A stretch of DNA of 64,000 bases, from positions 1-64,000 of the forward strand of contig NZ_SSHJ01000009.1 of NCBI RefSeq assembly GCF_005925345.1, in the 5' to 3' direction. This DNA is from Pedobacter ureilyticus (GTDB lineage Bacteria > Bacteroidota > Bacteroidia > Sphingobacteriales > Sphingobacteriaceae). The notes under the pieces were generated by a model, which was not told the origin of the DNA, searched no databases, and saw only the letters and a list, made by a program, of their open reading frames with translations. Shown piece by piece: positions 35,050-45,300 of this stretch (positions are counted from its first letter, which is position 1; each line of letters opens with the position of its first letter). The translations under genes and the position numbers were made by a program.

Positions 35050-37977
35050 TTAATTTTTGATAAAAATTTTGATGGTCTGTTTTTCTTTTTGTGTACCAAC
35101 TACCAACACATGTACTCCGTTTTGCAAATTTGCTGGAAGTACAACTTGGTTACTACCTGCTTCGAAAAATGTATTGGCACTGGCCAATAATTTACCAGCA
35201 ATGTCATAAACAGCTATTTTTGCATCGCCTTTGGCAAAACCATTTACGTTAACAGTAAGCAATTGCGATTTGTAGTTGGCCCAAACTTTTGTGGTTTCGG
35301 TTAAGGTAAAATCTACAGCAATTACCTTAGATAAGGTTGTTTTGCCATCAAAATCTACTTGCTTTAGTTGATAATAGTTACTACCTAGGTTTGGCTTGCC
35401 ATCTGTTGTTACATAATTACGGATTACATTGCTATTGCCTGCTCCATTTACACGTGCCAAATTGTTCCAGTTGGTACCATCGGTAGATTTTAGCACTTCG
35501 AAGTGGCTATTGTTTTGCTCTGAGCCTGTTGCCCACGAAAGTGCTATCGTATTGTTTGTTTTTTTTGCTTCAAACTTGGTAAGTTCTACTGGTAAAGGAT
35601 CAATATAAGTAGCCGTGCCAGTGATGAACAAAGCATCATCAAAACCATTTCTAGACCTACCTATAGCGAAAGTACCACTACCCACACCAGCGGTAAAACC
35701 CCAAACGTAAAGCCTGAAAGTAACTTCTTGATTGCTTTGTAGCTGCTGCAATTCGGTTACGGTTGCTAAATCTATCGTTGGTTGGTCTATCCCCTCAGTA
35801 TAGTTGTTTACAAATTCATCGTCAGTAGTGCCTAATGCAGTAAAGTTGGTACCATCTAAGCTGTACAACCACCTAAAAGCAGATTTTGTACCGCCGTTGG
35901 CACTTCTTCTCATTCGGGCATAAAGTTTAGTTAAATCTAGCTTGTAATTGGCTTTCGGTTTTAGCTTAAATTCTAGGTAACTATTGCCATCAATTGCTGC
36001 TTGTTTATCTGGCGTTAATACCTCTGGTACCGATGAAAAACCTCTTACCAATTCGTACTCCTTTAAACCTGCACCGCGGGAAATGGCCGTATTTTCTATA
36101 CCAACGGTAGTACTAGCCGTATAAGAAAGCTCGTTACCCGCCGAATTACTGCCGTTGTTAGAAGTAGCAAATTGCCAAGCTAACATTACTTTCTCCATAC
36201 TGGTTTCGTCTTCGGCAACATCGCCGTTTAACACAACGCTATTGCTGTTATTTACTCCATAAGGCCCTAAACCAAAAGTAGATGTTAACGTAGTAGCTCC
36301 CCAAAAGTACAGGCGTAAATACACTTTTTTACCAAAAGGGATATTTTGTAAGGCTGCAACCTGCGACAAATCAACAGGTGCTTGTTGGAAACCTGCATTT
36401 AGCGTAGGTCCGTTGGTAAAAGTAATATCAGTCGTGGTGATTCCCTGAGGCTCGCCTTTAACACCATTTTCTTCTACTACGTACATCCAAGCGCCAGTTC
36501 TTGGTGCCGCAGTAGACGATCTTCTTACTACATAATCTAAGCTATTTAAAGAAACTTTTTTACCTGGCTTGGTGCTTACATCAAATTCAAAATAGTCTTC
36601 GTTTGCCATAGCCATGGCTTTAGTGGTGCTCATGGTAGTATTTTTAGCTTGATCTTTAATTGAGCCAAAAGCTTTTGATAAACCGTTAGCTCTAAAGCCT
36701 GTTCCTCTAAGTAAAGTGGCATTAAATAGACCACCTGTGGTATGGGTAGATAATAAACTTGCCTCAGAACCTGATGTATTTAAAGTGTTGAAATTCCAAG
36801 CGAGCAATTGTAACGTTGGTGTAATGGAATTGAATGAATTGAAGTAAATATCATAAGCATTAAATAATGGAGAATTGAGTAAGGTAACTAAAACCTCATT
36901 GTTGGTTTTTAATGCGGCATCGGTATAATTATGCGATCCCGTAAGGATAACTTTGGCATTCGCTTGTCCATTCCAAGTACCTTCAATGAGCATCATTTTG
37001 GCATGAATATTAAATACCGCCTGCCCATCTGTAGATATATTAAAGATACGTACGGTTGCGCCTAAAGTTTTCAACTGATTAAGTTTAGCTTTGGTTTGTG
37101 TACCCGCAGCATCTTTAGCGTAAACCTCAATAGTGGCTCCTTGGTTACGCAGGGCGATTAATTTATCTACAATAGCTGGACGTGAGTCTGTCCAATCTGA
37201 CATGGCTACCCTGATTTTTGCATTGGCCACATCAGTAATGGCATTTAAGCTTTCAAGAATATTATCAACCCCATCGTGTGTGCCTGCTACAATGCGAGGA
37301 AAAAAAGCCAATTTAGTATTGATTGCAGCAAAATCATGTGCGGTGTATACAAAATTAACACGCATTCCTGAAGCTGCATTTTGTTTCATCACGTTCCAAT
37401 TCGCTAAAAAAGCCTGATAAATATCCGCTTCGTTAAAAACCAGCGCATCCTGAATTTTACCCATATCAGAATTGGTAAAGTTATGCGAGGTTTGGAAAGT
37501 AACATTGCTAACTAAGCCTGAGGTGGTAGTTACCCCCGAAAACAACGCTTGCTTATGGTGGTTAATGGCGTTTGGACTAATGTCGTTGGTGGTAACTACA
37601 ATTTCTGAGTTTGGCAAATTTGTCTGTAACCAAGGCAGAGAGCTGGCATTAGTTATTTGCGGATCTGAACGGCTCATATCTACAATAATATGTAGGTTTA
37701 CCCCTCTAGCCTCCGCATTTTTCAACGCATCCATTAAAGGTTGGTAGTTGATCATGTAGATAGAAATATGGATACTTTGGCCAGCAGGCGTGTTATCTAC
37801 CAAGGCAATTAACCTGTTCATGATGGTGTTAGAAGAACCACCCTTAGCAATGGTCTGCATATCGGTAAACAGCACTTCGGGGAAGGAAATATTTACCTGT
37901 GCAGCGCTTTTCATACCAAAGAGTATGAGCAGAGTAAACAGGACCAACCTGTTCAATTTCAGTAAAAGTTTTTTCAT
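35050..37977 (-). CDS. Phospholipase D-like T9SS-secreted protein
   Basis: 975 residues. Signal peptide to about KSAAQ (residue 26). Residues about 30-390 form the two-lobed PLD-like module: first motif INHHKQALFSG, later TSHNFTNSDMG; second motif FNIHAKMMLIEGTW followed by LTGSHNYTDAALKTNNEVLV. The Asp of the HKD motif is replaced (Ser in the first, Glu in the second), while His and Lys stay. Two tandem beta-rich domains follow, each with a (L/M)LAW(N/Q)F start and a VYLRLYFWG or VTFRLYVWG end, then a fibronectin-like segment and the T9SS tail ending in IKIFIKN. It lies in a Sus locus with a phosphodiester glycosidase; cleaving phosphodiester bonds of a surface glycan or lipid is inference. 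Confidence 0.82.
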   Translation of the reverse strand: MKKLLLKLNRLVLFTLLILFGMKSAAQVNISFPEVLFTDMQTIAKGGSSNTIMNRLIALVDNTPAGQSIHISIYMINYQPLMDALKNAEARGVNLHIIVDMSRSDPQITNASSLPWLQTNLPNSEIVVTTNDISPNAINHHKQALFSGVTTTSGLVSNVTFQTSHNFTNSDMGKIQDALVFNEADIYQAFLANWNVMKQNAASGMRVNFVYTAHDFAAINTKLAFFPRIVAGTHDGVDNILESLNAITDVANAKIRVAMSDWTDSRPAIVDKLIALRNQGATIEVYAKDAAGTQTKAKLNQLKTLGATVRIFNISTDGQAVFNIHAKMMLIEGTWNGQANAKVILTGSHNYTDAALKTNNEVLVTLLNSPLFNAYDIYFNSFNSITPTLQLLAWNFNTLNTSGSEASLLSTHTTGGLFNATLLRGTGFRANGLSKAFGSIKDQAKNTTMSTTKAMAMANEDYFEFDVSTKPGKKVSLNSLDYVVRRSSTAAPRTGAWMYVVEENGVKGEPQGITTTDITFTNGPTLNAGFQQAPVDLSQVAALQNIPFGKKVYLRLYFWGATTLTSTFGLGPYGVNNSNSVVLNGDVAEDETSMEKVMLAWQFATSNNGSNSAGNELSYTASTTVGIENTAISRGAGLKEYELVRGFSSVPEVLTPDKQAAIDGNSYLEFKLKPKANYKLDLTKLYARMRRSANGGTKSAFRWLYSLDGTNFTALGTTDDEFVNNYTEGIDQPTIDLATVTELQQLQSNQEVTFRLYVWGFTAGVGSGTFAIGRSRNGFDDALFITGTATYIDPLPVELTKFEAKKTNNTIALSWATGSEQNNSHFEVLKSTDGTNWNNLARVNGAGNSNVIRNYVTTDGKPNLGSNYYQLKQVDFDGKTTLSKVIAVDFTLTETTKVWANYKSQLLTVNVNGFAKGDAKIAVYDIAGKLLASANTFFEAGSNQVVLPANLQNGVHVLVVGTQKEKQTIKIFIKN

Positions 37978-38163
37978 ATATGTTTATTTTTTGGTTTAAG
38001 ACTATTAGTTTTTTACAAGCCCAATTGGGCGGTGCTTAAAGATTTAATTTTGGATTTTTTGACAAAGCGATTGCTTTGCCTTAAATTAAGGATGAAAGTA
38101 TTTATTGACAATTTTAATTACTAGCGGCTAAAATAGACTTAGCCACTAGTGATTTTTGATCTC

Positions 38164-39531
38164 TTAAGGTTTTGGCACCCTTACAATTTTTCTAATGCGG
38201 TTATTGCTCATGTCGGCAATGAAGATGTTTCCATCATCATCTACCGTAACATCTGTAGGGTTGTTAAATTGCGACACTCCGGGTTTACCCTCGGCAAAGC
38301 CAACCGAACCGTTGCCAGCAATGGTAATTACACTTCCTTGCGGCGTAATCATTCTTACAGCACTGTTGCTTAACTCGGTAACGTAAATATTGTTATGCTT
38401 ATCGGCATGTATACCAAATGGCTGATTAAAAGTTGCTTTTAAGGCTTCGTCATCTTTAAAACCAGCAGTACCAGTACCCGCAATAGTGGTGGTTTTTCCA
38501 GTATTTGGATTAATTTTTCTGATAGCATTGTTATACCTATCGGCAACCAACAACATCCCATCTCTATCTATACAGATGCCCGATGGCCTGTTTAACCTTA
38601 CATTTGGCCAAAAGCCATCTATCAAAGCATTTTGCGATGGGCCAGCACCCACCAAAGTACTTACCGTACCGTCGGGTTTGATTTTTCTGATGGCGCTGTT
38701 GTTGGCATCTGCTACGTACACGTTGCCATTGTTGTCTACTACAGCATCAATTGGTACGTTAAATCTGGCAGCAGTACTAGCTCCATCAAGAAAACCAGTA
38801 GTTACAGTAGCACCCGCTGGGCCTGCAAAAGTAGAAACTAAGTTTGCTGCTACGTCAATTTTTCTAATTCTTGCGCCGCCGTTATCTACTGTGTAAATGA
38901 TACCAAATTTATCCACAGCCACTTTGTATGGGTTATTAAACTTAGCTACATCTAAGGTGCCATTTACAGTACCCGATCCTTTAATTCCCGAAACCAATTC
39001 TACTTCTGTACCATTTTTCTTAATCCTCTTAATGATTTGATTTCCTCGATCTGCCAAGATTAAATCGCCGGTACTTTCATCAAGCGCTACGCCTTCTAGG
39101 GTAGAAAACTGGGCCTCTAGTAAGGGACCCAAAGTATTACCAGATGTTCCAGAACCTGCATAAGTTGAAGTAATGTACTCAAACTCTGCAGCAGCATCTG
39201 ATGCTCCGTAGGTAAATATTGGCCCTTTAGATGTTTTGCCGTTTACCGTAATAGTTACGTTGCCGGTACTGCCATTTGCTGGTACCACAACCACTAGCTC
39301 GCTTTCGCTTGCCGATACGATCTCGGCGGTAACGCCAGAAAATTTAATGATATTTTCTGTTGGCGTTGCAGAAAAGCGTTTGCCCTTAATAGTTACGTTT
39401 TGATTGGCCATAGCCACCGCAGGCACAATACTTAAAATAGATGGATTGGTAGGTGCACTATCCGAATCGCTTTTTTTGCAGGCAGTAATTACGAGTGCAA
39501 AGGCCAGCAAAATATATAATATCTTTTTCAT
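38164..39531 (-). CDS. Lipoprotein with IPT/TIG domain and NHL repeats
   Basis: About 455 residues from MKKILYILLAFALVITACKK (lipobox ITAC); a longer frame from 39582 only adds non-signal residues. Residues about 30-105 are an IPT/TIG immunoglobulin-like domain (PSILSIVPAVAMANQNVTIK). The rest is an NHL-type propeller: repeating IYVTDN-like cores such as GNVYVADANNSAIRKI, GMLLVADRYNNAIRKI and NIYVTELSNSAVRMI. Such proteins are common surface glycan-binding members of Sus loci. In the operon it follows the DUF5689 gene; no enzymatic residue is visible. Confidence 0.88.
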   Translation of the reverse strand: MKKILYILLAFALVITACKKSDSDSAPTNPSILSIVPAVAMANQNVTIKGKRFSATPTENIIKFSGVTAEIVSASESELVVVVPANGSTGNVTITVNGKTSKGPIFTYGASDAAAEFEYITSTYAGSGTSGNTLGPLLEAQFSTLEGVALDESTGDLILADRGNQIIKRIKKNGTEVELVSGIKGSGTVNGTLDVAKFNNPYKVAVDKFGIIYTVDNGGARIRKIDVAANLVSTFAGPAGATVTTGFLDGASTAARFNVPIDAVVDNNGNVYVADANNSAIRKIKPDGTVSTLVGAGPSQNALIDGFWPNVRLNRPSGICIDRDGMLLVADRYNNAIRKINPNTGKTTTIAGTGTAGFKDDEALKATFNQPFGIHADKHNNIYVTELSNSAVRMITPQGSVITIAGNGSVGFAEGKPGVSQFNNPTDVTVDDDGNIFIADMSNNRIRKIVRVPKP

Positions 39532-39550
39532 CTGTAAATAATTAATTGTG

Positions 39551-40855
39551 TTAATCGACATTTTGAAAAACTTTAAAATCATCTATGTTTAGTAAACCGT
39601 TTTTAATTACTGCGCCATTAGGTCCTAAGCCTAGTTTGTTAATTCTAAACCTAACAGTACCGCTAATATTTAGCGCAAACGATGCCTCTTTTGCCAGCAC
39701 AGCGTCGCTGGTAAGGGTTTCGCCAACTTGCAGCCAAGTATTGCCCCCATCTTGAGAATACTCTAGTTTAAAACTACTGGCTACAGCAGTTCCAGATTGT
39801 GGCGTAGCAGCGGCATAAGAAAATGTTAATTGTGATGCACCGTTGGGCAAATCAAAATCCATTTCTAAATAAGCAGCTTCGGTTAACTGCTCTTGCAATC
39901 TAATTGCTTGTTTACCTAGAGGATTGAATTTATCGAGGTTAACCCTATCGCCAATTACCGCTTGATAAAGCTTCCAAGTGCCGGTTTTAAAAGTTACTTT
40001 ATCGTTTATTGCTGGCATTAAGAACTGTGATTTTACACTTGCTGGTGCCAGTTCAAAATCTTCAGGAAAATTCGCATACACCGATCCAGTTTGGTTAAAA
40101 ACTGCATCTTCGTTAGGCATTTTAAAAAGCAATTTTGCAGTGTTGTAATAATTAGAACTTGCGTTGTAATACGTAGGAATACCGATAAAAGACGCAACCA
40201 TTGGTACAAAATTTTGAGCGAAATTGGCGTTGCTACTTGTATTTAAAAACAAAGAGATACTCAAATTTTCGCTTAATCTGTACTCGCCTCCAAAAACCTC
40301 GCCTCCAGTTAAATCTGGAATGGTTACATTATCTAGTTGTATCAACGTACTTTCTCTGGTATAAAACTGCGAGAATAATTGTGTTGGACTTAACACAATG
40401 GGTTTAAGTGTATTATTTGAAGACACCTTTGTTACTTTTGATAGATTTAAGTTGTCTCCTTTGATCTTCATCACGCCGCTTTCTCTTGTTAACACACAGT
40501 TTTCTATTTCAACTTTAACCGAGTCTCCGTAATTAATTGTGGTGTTTGCATCGGTAAGCTTAATTACCAAGCCAGCCGTAATACCCTTATTGGTATTCTG
40601 TAAAACAAACTCTTTGGGGTCAAAATTACCGCTGTTTTTATCAGAGATCACTAACCCTGCTATTTGGGTAGCGTCCATTAGTTTTTCTTTAACAAGGTTG
40701 ATGTCGTCGCCATTGTGTAAAGCTTTCACGAAACGAATACTTACCACCGGACTTACTGTTCCAATAGCCTCGTTTTCGTTTTTTTTACATGATGCCACAA
40801 ACAGCATTGCAAAAGCTATTGCTAAATATGTTTTTATGTTATTTTTCATTTTCAA
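39551..40855 (-). CDS. DUF5689-domain lipoprotein
   Basis: 434 residues; signal with lipobox FVASCKK near residue 24. The beta-rich N-terminal half (FVLQNTNKGITAGLVIKL, NYGDSVKVEIENCVLTRESG) is the DUF5689 module found just after SusD in Bacteroidota. The C-terminal part (LTFSYAAATPQSGTAVASSF, KLEYSQDGGNTWLQVGE) resembles a carbohydrate-binding beta-sandwich. Surface glycan-binding accessory of the SusCD pair is the likely role. It lies 6 bp from the susD gene. Confidence 0.83.
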   Translation of the reverse strand: MKMKNNIKTYLAIAFAMLFVASCKKNENEAIGTVSPVVSIRFVKALHNGDDINLVKEKLMDATQIAGLVISDKNSGNFDPKEFVLQNTNKGITAGLVIKLTDANTTINYGDSVKVEIENCVLTRESGVMKIKGDNLNLSKVTKVSSNNTLKPIVLSPTQLFSQFYTRESTLIQLDNVTIPDLTGGEVFGGEYRLSENLSISLFLNTSSNANFAQNFVPMVASFIGIPTYYNASSNYYNTAKLLFKMPNEDAVFNQTGSVYANFPEDFELAPASVKSQFLMPAINDKVTFKTGTWKLYQAVIGDRVNLDKFNPLGKQAIRLQEQLTEAAYLEMDFDLPNGASQLTFSYAAATPQSGTAVASSFKLEYSQDGGNTWLQVGETLTSDAVLAKEASFALNISGTVRFRINKLGLGPNGAVIKNGLLNIDDFKVFQNVD

Positions 40856-40861
40856 TTTAAC

Positions 40862-42295
40862 CTATTTGTTCCACCACACTTTAGTTTTCATATCATCGCC
40901 ACCCATATTAGCTACTGCGGCTAAATAGTTTTGTTGGTTTACCCTTTGTACGTTTACTGGATATTTCAAGCGAGTAGGCATAATGCGATCGTTTTGCAAA
41001 CCGAAACCTTGCGGCAGCTTCGGAAAGCCAGTTCTGCGGTGCTCTATCCATGATTGGAAGTCGGTAAAAAACAGTGTGTAATACTTCTGTAGCATTATTT
41101 TTTGCAACTTCAAATCATTATCATCGTCGCTATACCATTGAGCGCTAGAGTCTGTTAAATAGCCAGTTGGTACGCTAACACCCCACATGGTAATGGCTGC
41201 AGTTACCCCTGCTTCGTAATAGGCTTTAGGATCGCCGCCTGGTATGTAACCTTTTAAAGCACACTCGGCCAAAATAAATTGCAACTCTGGATAATTGATG
41301 ATGTTACCTAGCAGAGGCTCTGTCATTAAATTCTTGTGATACTGCGATTGTGGTGCAGGAATTTGCCCTACCGGATAACCACTTTGTATGCCCACAAAAG
41401 CATTGTCTTTTTTAGTAGCCCATTTATCACGACGAGGGTCGTTCCACTCGTTAAGGTGATCAATGAAAAATTCGCCCAAGCTGTTGTTAACCCAAAAATC
41501 TAAATCGCGGTATTCGGCAAATTCTGATAGATAAGGTGCCGTAGTTTGGAATTTTAAAATGGCAGAATCGTTATTGCTAGTAAAAATTGGGTAGTTGGTT
41601 TTCTTGGTATCTACTACCTCTGTAATTTTGTTTGCTATATCAAGCTCTCCCGTTCCCGAAGCCCTCAACAACAATCTTAAGTAAAGACTGTTACCAAATT
41701 TCCTCCACTTAGCCAAATCTCCAGCATAAATAGGATCTAATTTTGCTTCAGTTTCTGTTAACGAAGCTGTTTTAAACAATTCGTTAGCTTGCTCCAACTT
41801 TTTGAATAAATCTGCATAAATATCTTTTTGCTTATCGAAACGGGGCTGTAAAAATCCCTCCCTGCCCTTGTTGGCATCAAAATAAGGAACATCCCCATAA
41901 ACATCTGTAATTAAAGAAGATACCCAAGAATCTAACACCAAAGAAATACCCATAAAAGCATTGCTATTGATACCGTCGCCACCTTTATAAATATCTCTAA
42001 TATTAGTTAACTGTAGGTACCAGTTGTTCCACATGTAATCAGATTCTTGTGGTCTTATTACATAACGGTGTATCTCGTCGCCATCATTTAAGGTTACGTG
42101 CACCTGCATCAATTCGTGTGTTAACCTTAAACACCTGTTTAGGTTTCTCTTCAGTACTTCGTGTACTGCTGGTCCTAATAAAGTTTCTGGTGTAGTAAAT
42201 TTTGCGCCATCTTTACTTGTATTTAGTTCACTAAAATCTTTGGTACAAGAAACTAAGCTTGCGGTAATTGCTAATGCTGTTATAATTTTTTTCAT
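40862..42295 (-). CDS. SusD/RagB-family (SusD-like_2) outer-membrane lipoprotein
   Basis: 477 residues; lipoprotein signal MKKIITALAITASLVSC, then TKDFSELNTSKDGAKFTTPE, which is typical of the SusD-like_2 branch. Other conserved spots: DVYGDVPYFDANKG, KWRKFGNSLYLRLLLRASG, ALKGYIPGGDPKAYYEAGV, SWIEHRRTGFPKLP. It pairs with the SusC encoded 12 bp upstream to form the transport complex, binding the substrate on the surface. Confidence 0.93.
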   Translation of the reverse strand: MKKIITALAITASLVSCTKDFSELNTSKDGAKFTTPETLLGPAVHEVLKRNLNRCLRLTHELMQVHVTLNDGDEIHRYVIRPQESDYMWNNWYLQLTNIRDIYKGGDGINSNAFMGISLVLDSWVSSLITDVYGDVPYFDANKGREGFLQPRFDKQKDIYADLFKKLEQANELFKTASLTETEAKLDPIYAGDLAKWRKFGNSLYLRLLLRASGTGELDIANKITEVVDTKKTNYPIFTSNNDSAILKFQTTAPYLSEFAEYRDLDFWVNNSLGEFFIDHLNEWNDPRRDKWATKKDNAFVGIQSGYPVGQIPAPQSQYHKNLMTEPLLGNIINYPELQFILAECALKGYIPGGDPKAYYEAGVTAAITMWGVSVPTGYLTDSSAQWYSDDDNDLKLQKIMLQKYYTLFFTDFQSWIEHRRTGFPKLPQGFGLQNDRIMPTRLKYPVNVQRVNQQNYLAAVANMGGDDMKTKVWWNK

Positions 42296-42307
42296 CGCTA
42301 ATACTCG

Positions 42308-45300
42308 TTAAAAGGTAAATGATAGGTTTGCTCCAAAATTTCTGGTTGATGGAAACTGTCCCACCTCAAACCCACGTTGGATATCGCTATTGCCAAGTGT
42401 GCCAAACTCGGGATCGTAAGCTGGCCAATCGCTCCAAACAAATAAATCTCTACCGTAAATACCAATAACTGCTTTTTGAAATTTAATTTTTTTCATCCAC
42501 TTGGCTGGCAAGGTATAATCTAATCTCAGCTCTCTCAATTTGATAAAATCGGTACTGAAAGTGTTGGCTTCTACATTGTCTGCCTTAAAATGTTCGTTAT
42601 AATAAGTTCCTATTTCTTCGGCCACTACATCGTTAGGTCTAAAAGTACCGTCTGGATTGCGTTGTACGCCTTTGCCAATAATACCTGTATATCTTCCTGG
42701 CAAGCTGTTGGTTAATTTACCAGCTACCGAGGCCGCTGCATGGGTGTGCGAGTAGGCTACCGCACCATATTGCCCATCTACCAATACTTTTAAGCGCCAT
42801 TGCTTGTAACGAAAGTTATTTACCACGCCCCAGTTAAAATCTGGCGTAGCCCTGCCTAAATAAAATGCCTCTTCGGTTAATACCGGATAACCTTGCGAGT
42901 TGTAGATGATTTGCCCATCGGGACTGCGAGAGTAACCTAAACCGTACAAATCGCCCATACGGCCACCTACCCTTGCTTCCATTGAGCCTCGTGGCCCAGT
43001 TTGCATCACGTAATTATCAACGCTATCTGCAAGAGAAACAATTTTATTTCTATTTGCAGCAAAGGTTACTGCTACGTCCCAATTTAGACCCTTGCTAGAT
43101 TTAAGCGGCACGCCGTTTAAGGCCAGTTCTATCCCCTTGTTTTGCACTAAACCCGAGTTCATTACGCTATAATTGTAACCTGTAGCCCTATCTAAAGGCA
43201 CATTTAAAATTTGATTTTTGATATTACTTCTGTAATACGTAGCATCTAAGCCTAATCTACTTTTAAATAAACGGATATCTGTACCAAACTCCAGCGTAGA
43301 AGATAACTCATTCTTTAGGTCTTCATTGGCAATAAAAGTTGGATTGGCCATACCCGATGAGTAAACTGCTTTTGAAATATAATTGTATCCTGTTAGGTAA
43401 GGTGTTACCCCGCCACCGCCAACCTGCGACCAAGAAGCTCTTAACTTAAAAAACGAAATGGCCTTTGGCAAACTAAACATTTCAGATACTAAACCACTTA
43501 AATTTACTGACGGGTAGAAAAAGGATACGTTTTCTGTAGAAAATTCTGATGCCAATACAGAAGCCCAGTCGTTACGACCTGTGAAGTCTAAAAAAAGATA
43601 GTTTTTATAGGCAAACTGTGCCAAACCATATAAGCTATTTACCGCATACTCAATAGTTCTAGAATTGGATTCTACCCTATCTTGCACATTGGCAAAAGTA
43701 TAAATATCCGGATACCTTAACCTATCGGCACTTAACGATACCATTTTGTATTTATTGATCATCAAAGATCCGCCCGCCGAATACGAAGCTTCAATATCTT
43801 TACCAATTTTATGTTTGTAATTCAATAAGAAATCTGTATTGGTTTCCTTTTGATCGATATCTTGTGTACGGAACATACCCTCTGGAAACCTTGCAGCATC
43901 TTTAGGTTTTCGTTGCGACCTAGCTTCTGCTGCCCAATCTATAGAGCTCCTTACCATCAAATTCAAGTTTTTTGTGAACTCATAATTTGCGCTTATGGTA
44001 CCTATCAATTGGTTTCTGTTGCTTTTGTTCAGCATTTCGTAAACGGCCAAATAAATGTTATCCAATCCGTTGGCAAATGGCCTAATCTGCTTTAAGCCCT
44101 CACTACCTGGTATCCAATATTGTTTGTACCAATTGAGATCGGCATTGGGCACCATCCCAATCATGCTGTACATTACGGTTTGGTTATTGTATCCTGTAGA
44201 AGGCAAGTTGTCACTAAATTTGTTGTTATAACTTAATTTGGTCGAAATCATCAACTTATCGTTCACTTTTTGCGATACGTTTAAGGCAATGGTATTTCTA
44301 TCGTAACCTGTATTGGGTACAATCCATTTATTGGTTAGGTTGGTAAAACTTAAACGAGCAGTGGTTTTTGCGTTACCGCCACTTACCGAAAGACTATTAG
44401 TTAACGTTTGCGATACCTCAAAATAATCTTTCCTATTGTTTTTGTAAGGTACCCAAGGTGTTCTTTCGGTACCTCGAGTTAACAAATTAGGGTCCCATTG
44501 ATAATACTCTTGCCCATCAAATTTTGGGCCCCAGGCGCCTCCCGTGTTTTTGGTATTCGCACCGTCTTCTGTAGCTCCCCAAGAGTAATATTCATCGTTA
44601 CCAATGGCCCCTTGCCCGTACTCATATTGAAAATCTGGCCAGCGATTAATGGTACCAAAAACGGCATTGGAGTTAAACGTAATTCCCAAGCCCTTTTGGT
44701 TTTCTTTACCGGATTTGGTAGTGATAATGATGGCACCATTAGAACCTCTAGAACCGTACAATGCTGCTGCTCCCGGCCCTTTCAACACAGAAACGCTTTC
44801 AATATCCTCGGGGTTTAAATCACTAATTCCGTTACCGTGGTCTATAGGGTTTTCGGACCCCAGATAAGAACCATTCCCTTCCGAAATTTTAGAGCTTACA
44901 ACAACGCCGTCAACCACAATCAACGCCGAATTATCACCACTTAGCGAACTCTCTCCTCGTAAAATAATTTTGTTAGAACCCGCCGGGCCACCACCAGATT
45001 TGATCATGTTTAAACCTGCAACTTTTCCAGTTAAGGCATCTGTCCAGTTGTTAGACAAGGCGTCTGTAAGCTCTTCGCCTTTTACTTGCGTAACCGAATA
45101 ACCTAAAGATTTTTCTTCTCTTTTGATACCTAAGGCAGTTACTACAACTTCGTTTAGCGCTTCAACGCTTTCCTTAAGAACTATTTTTAAGTTGGTTTGG
45201 TTACCTACTTTAACCTCGGTAGGCTGAAATCCCAAAAAGTTAAACACCAACACGGTGTTTGCGTCCGGAACGTTTATTGTAAACTTACCATCTACGTTAG

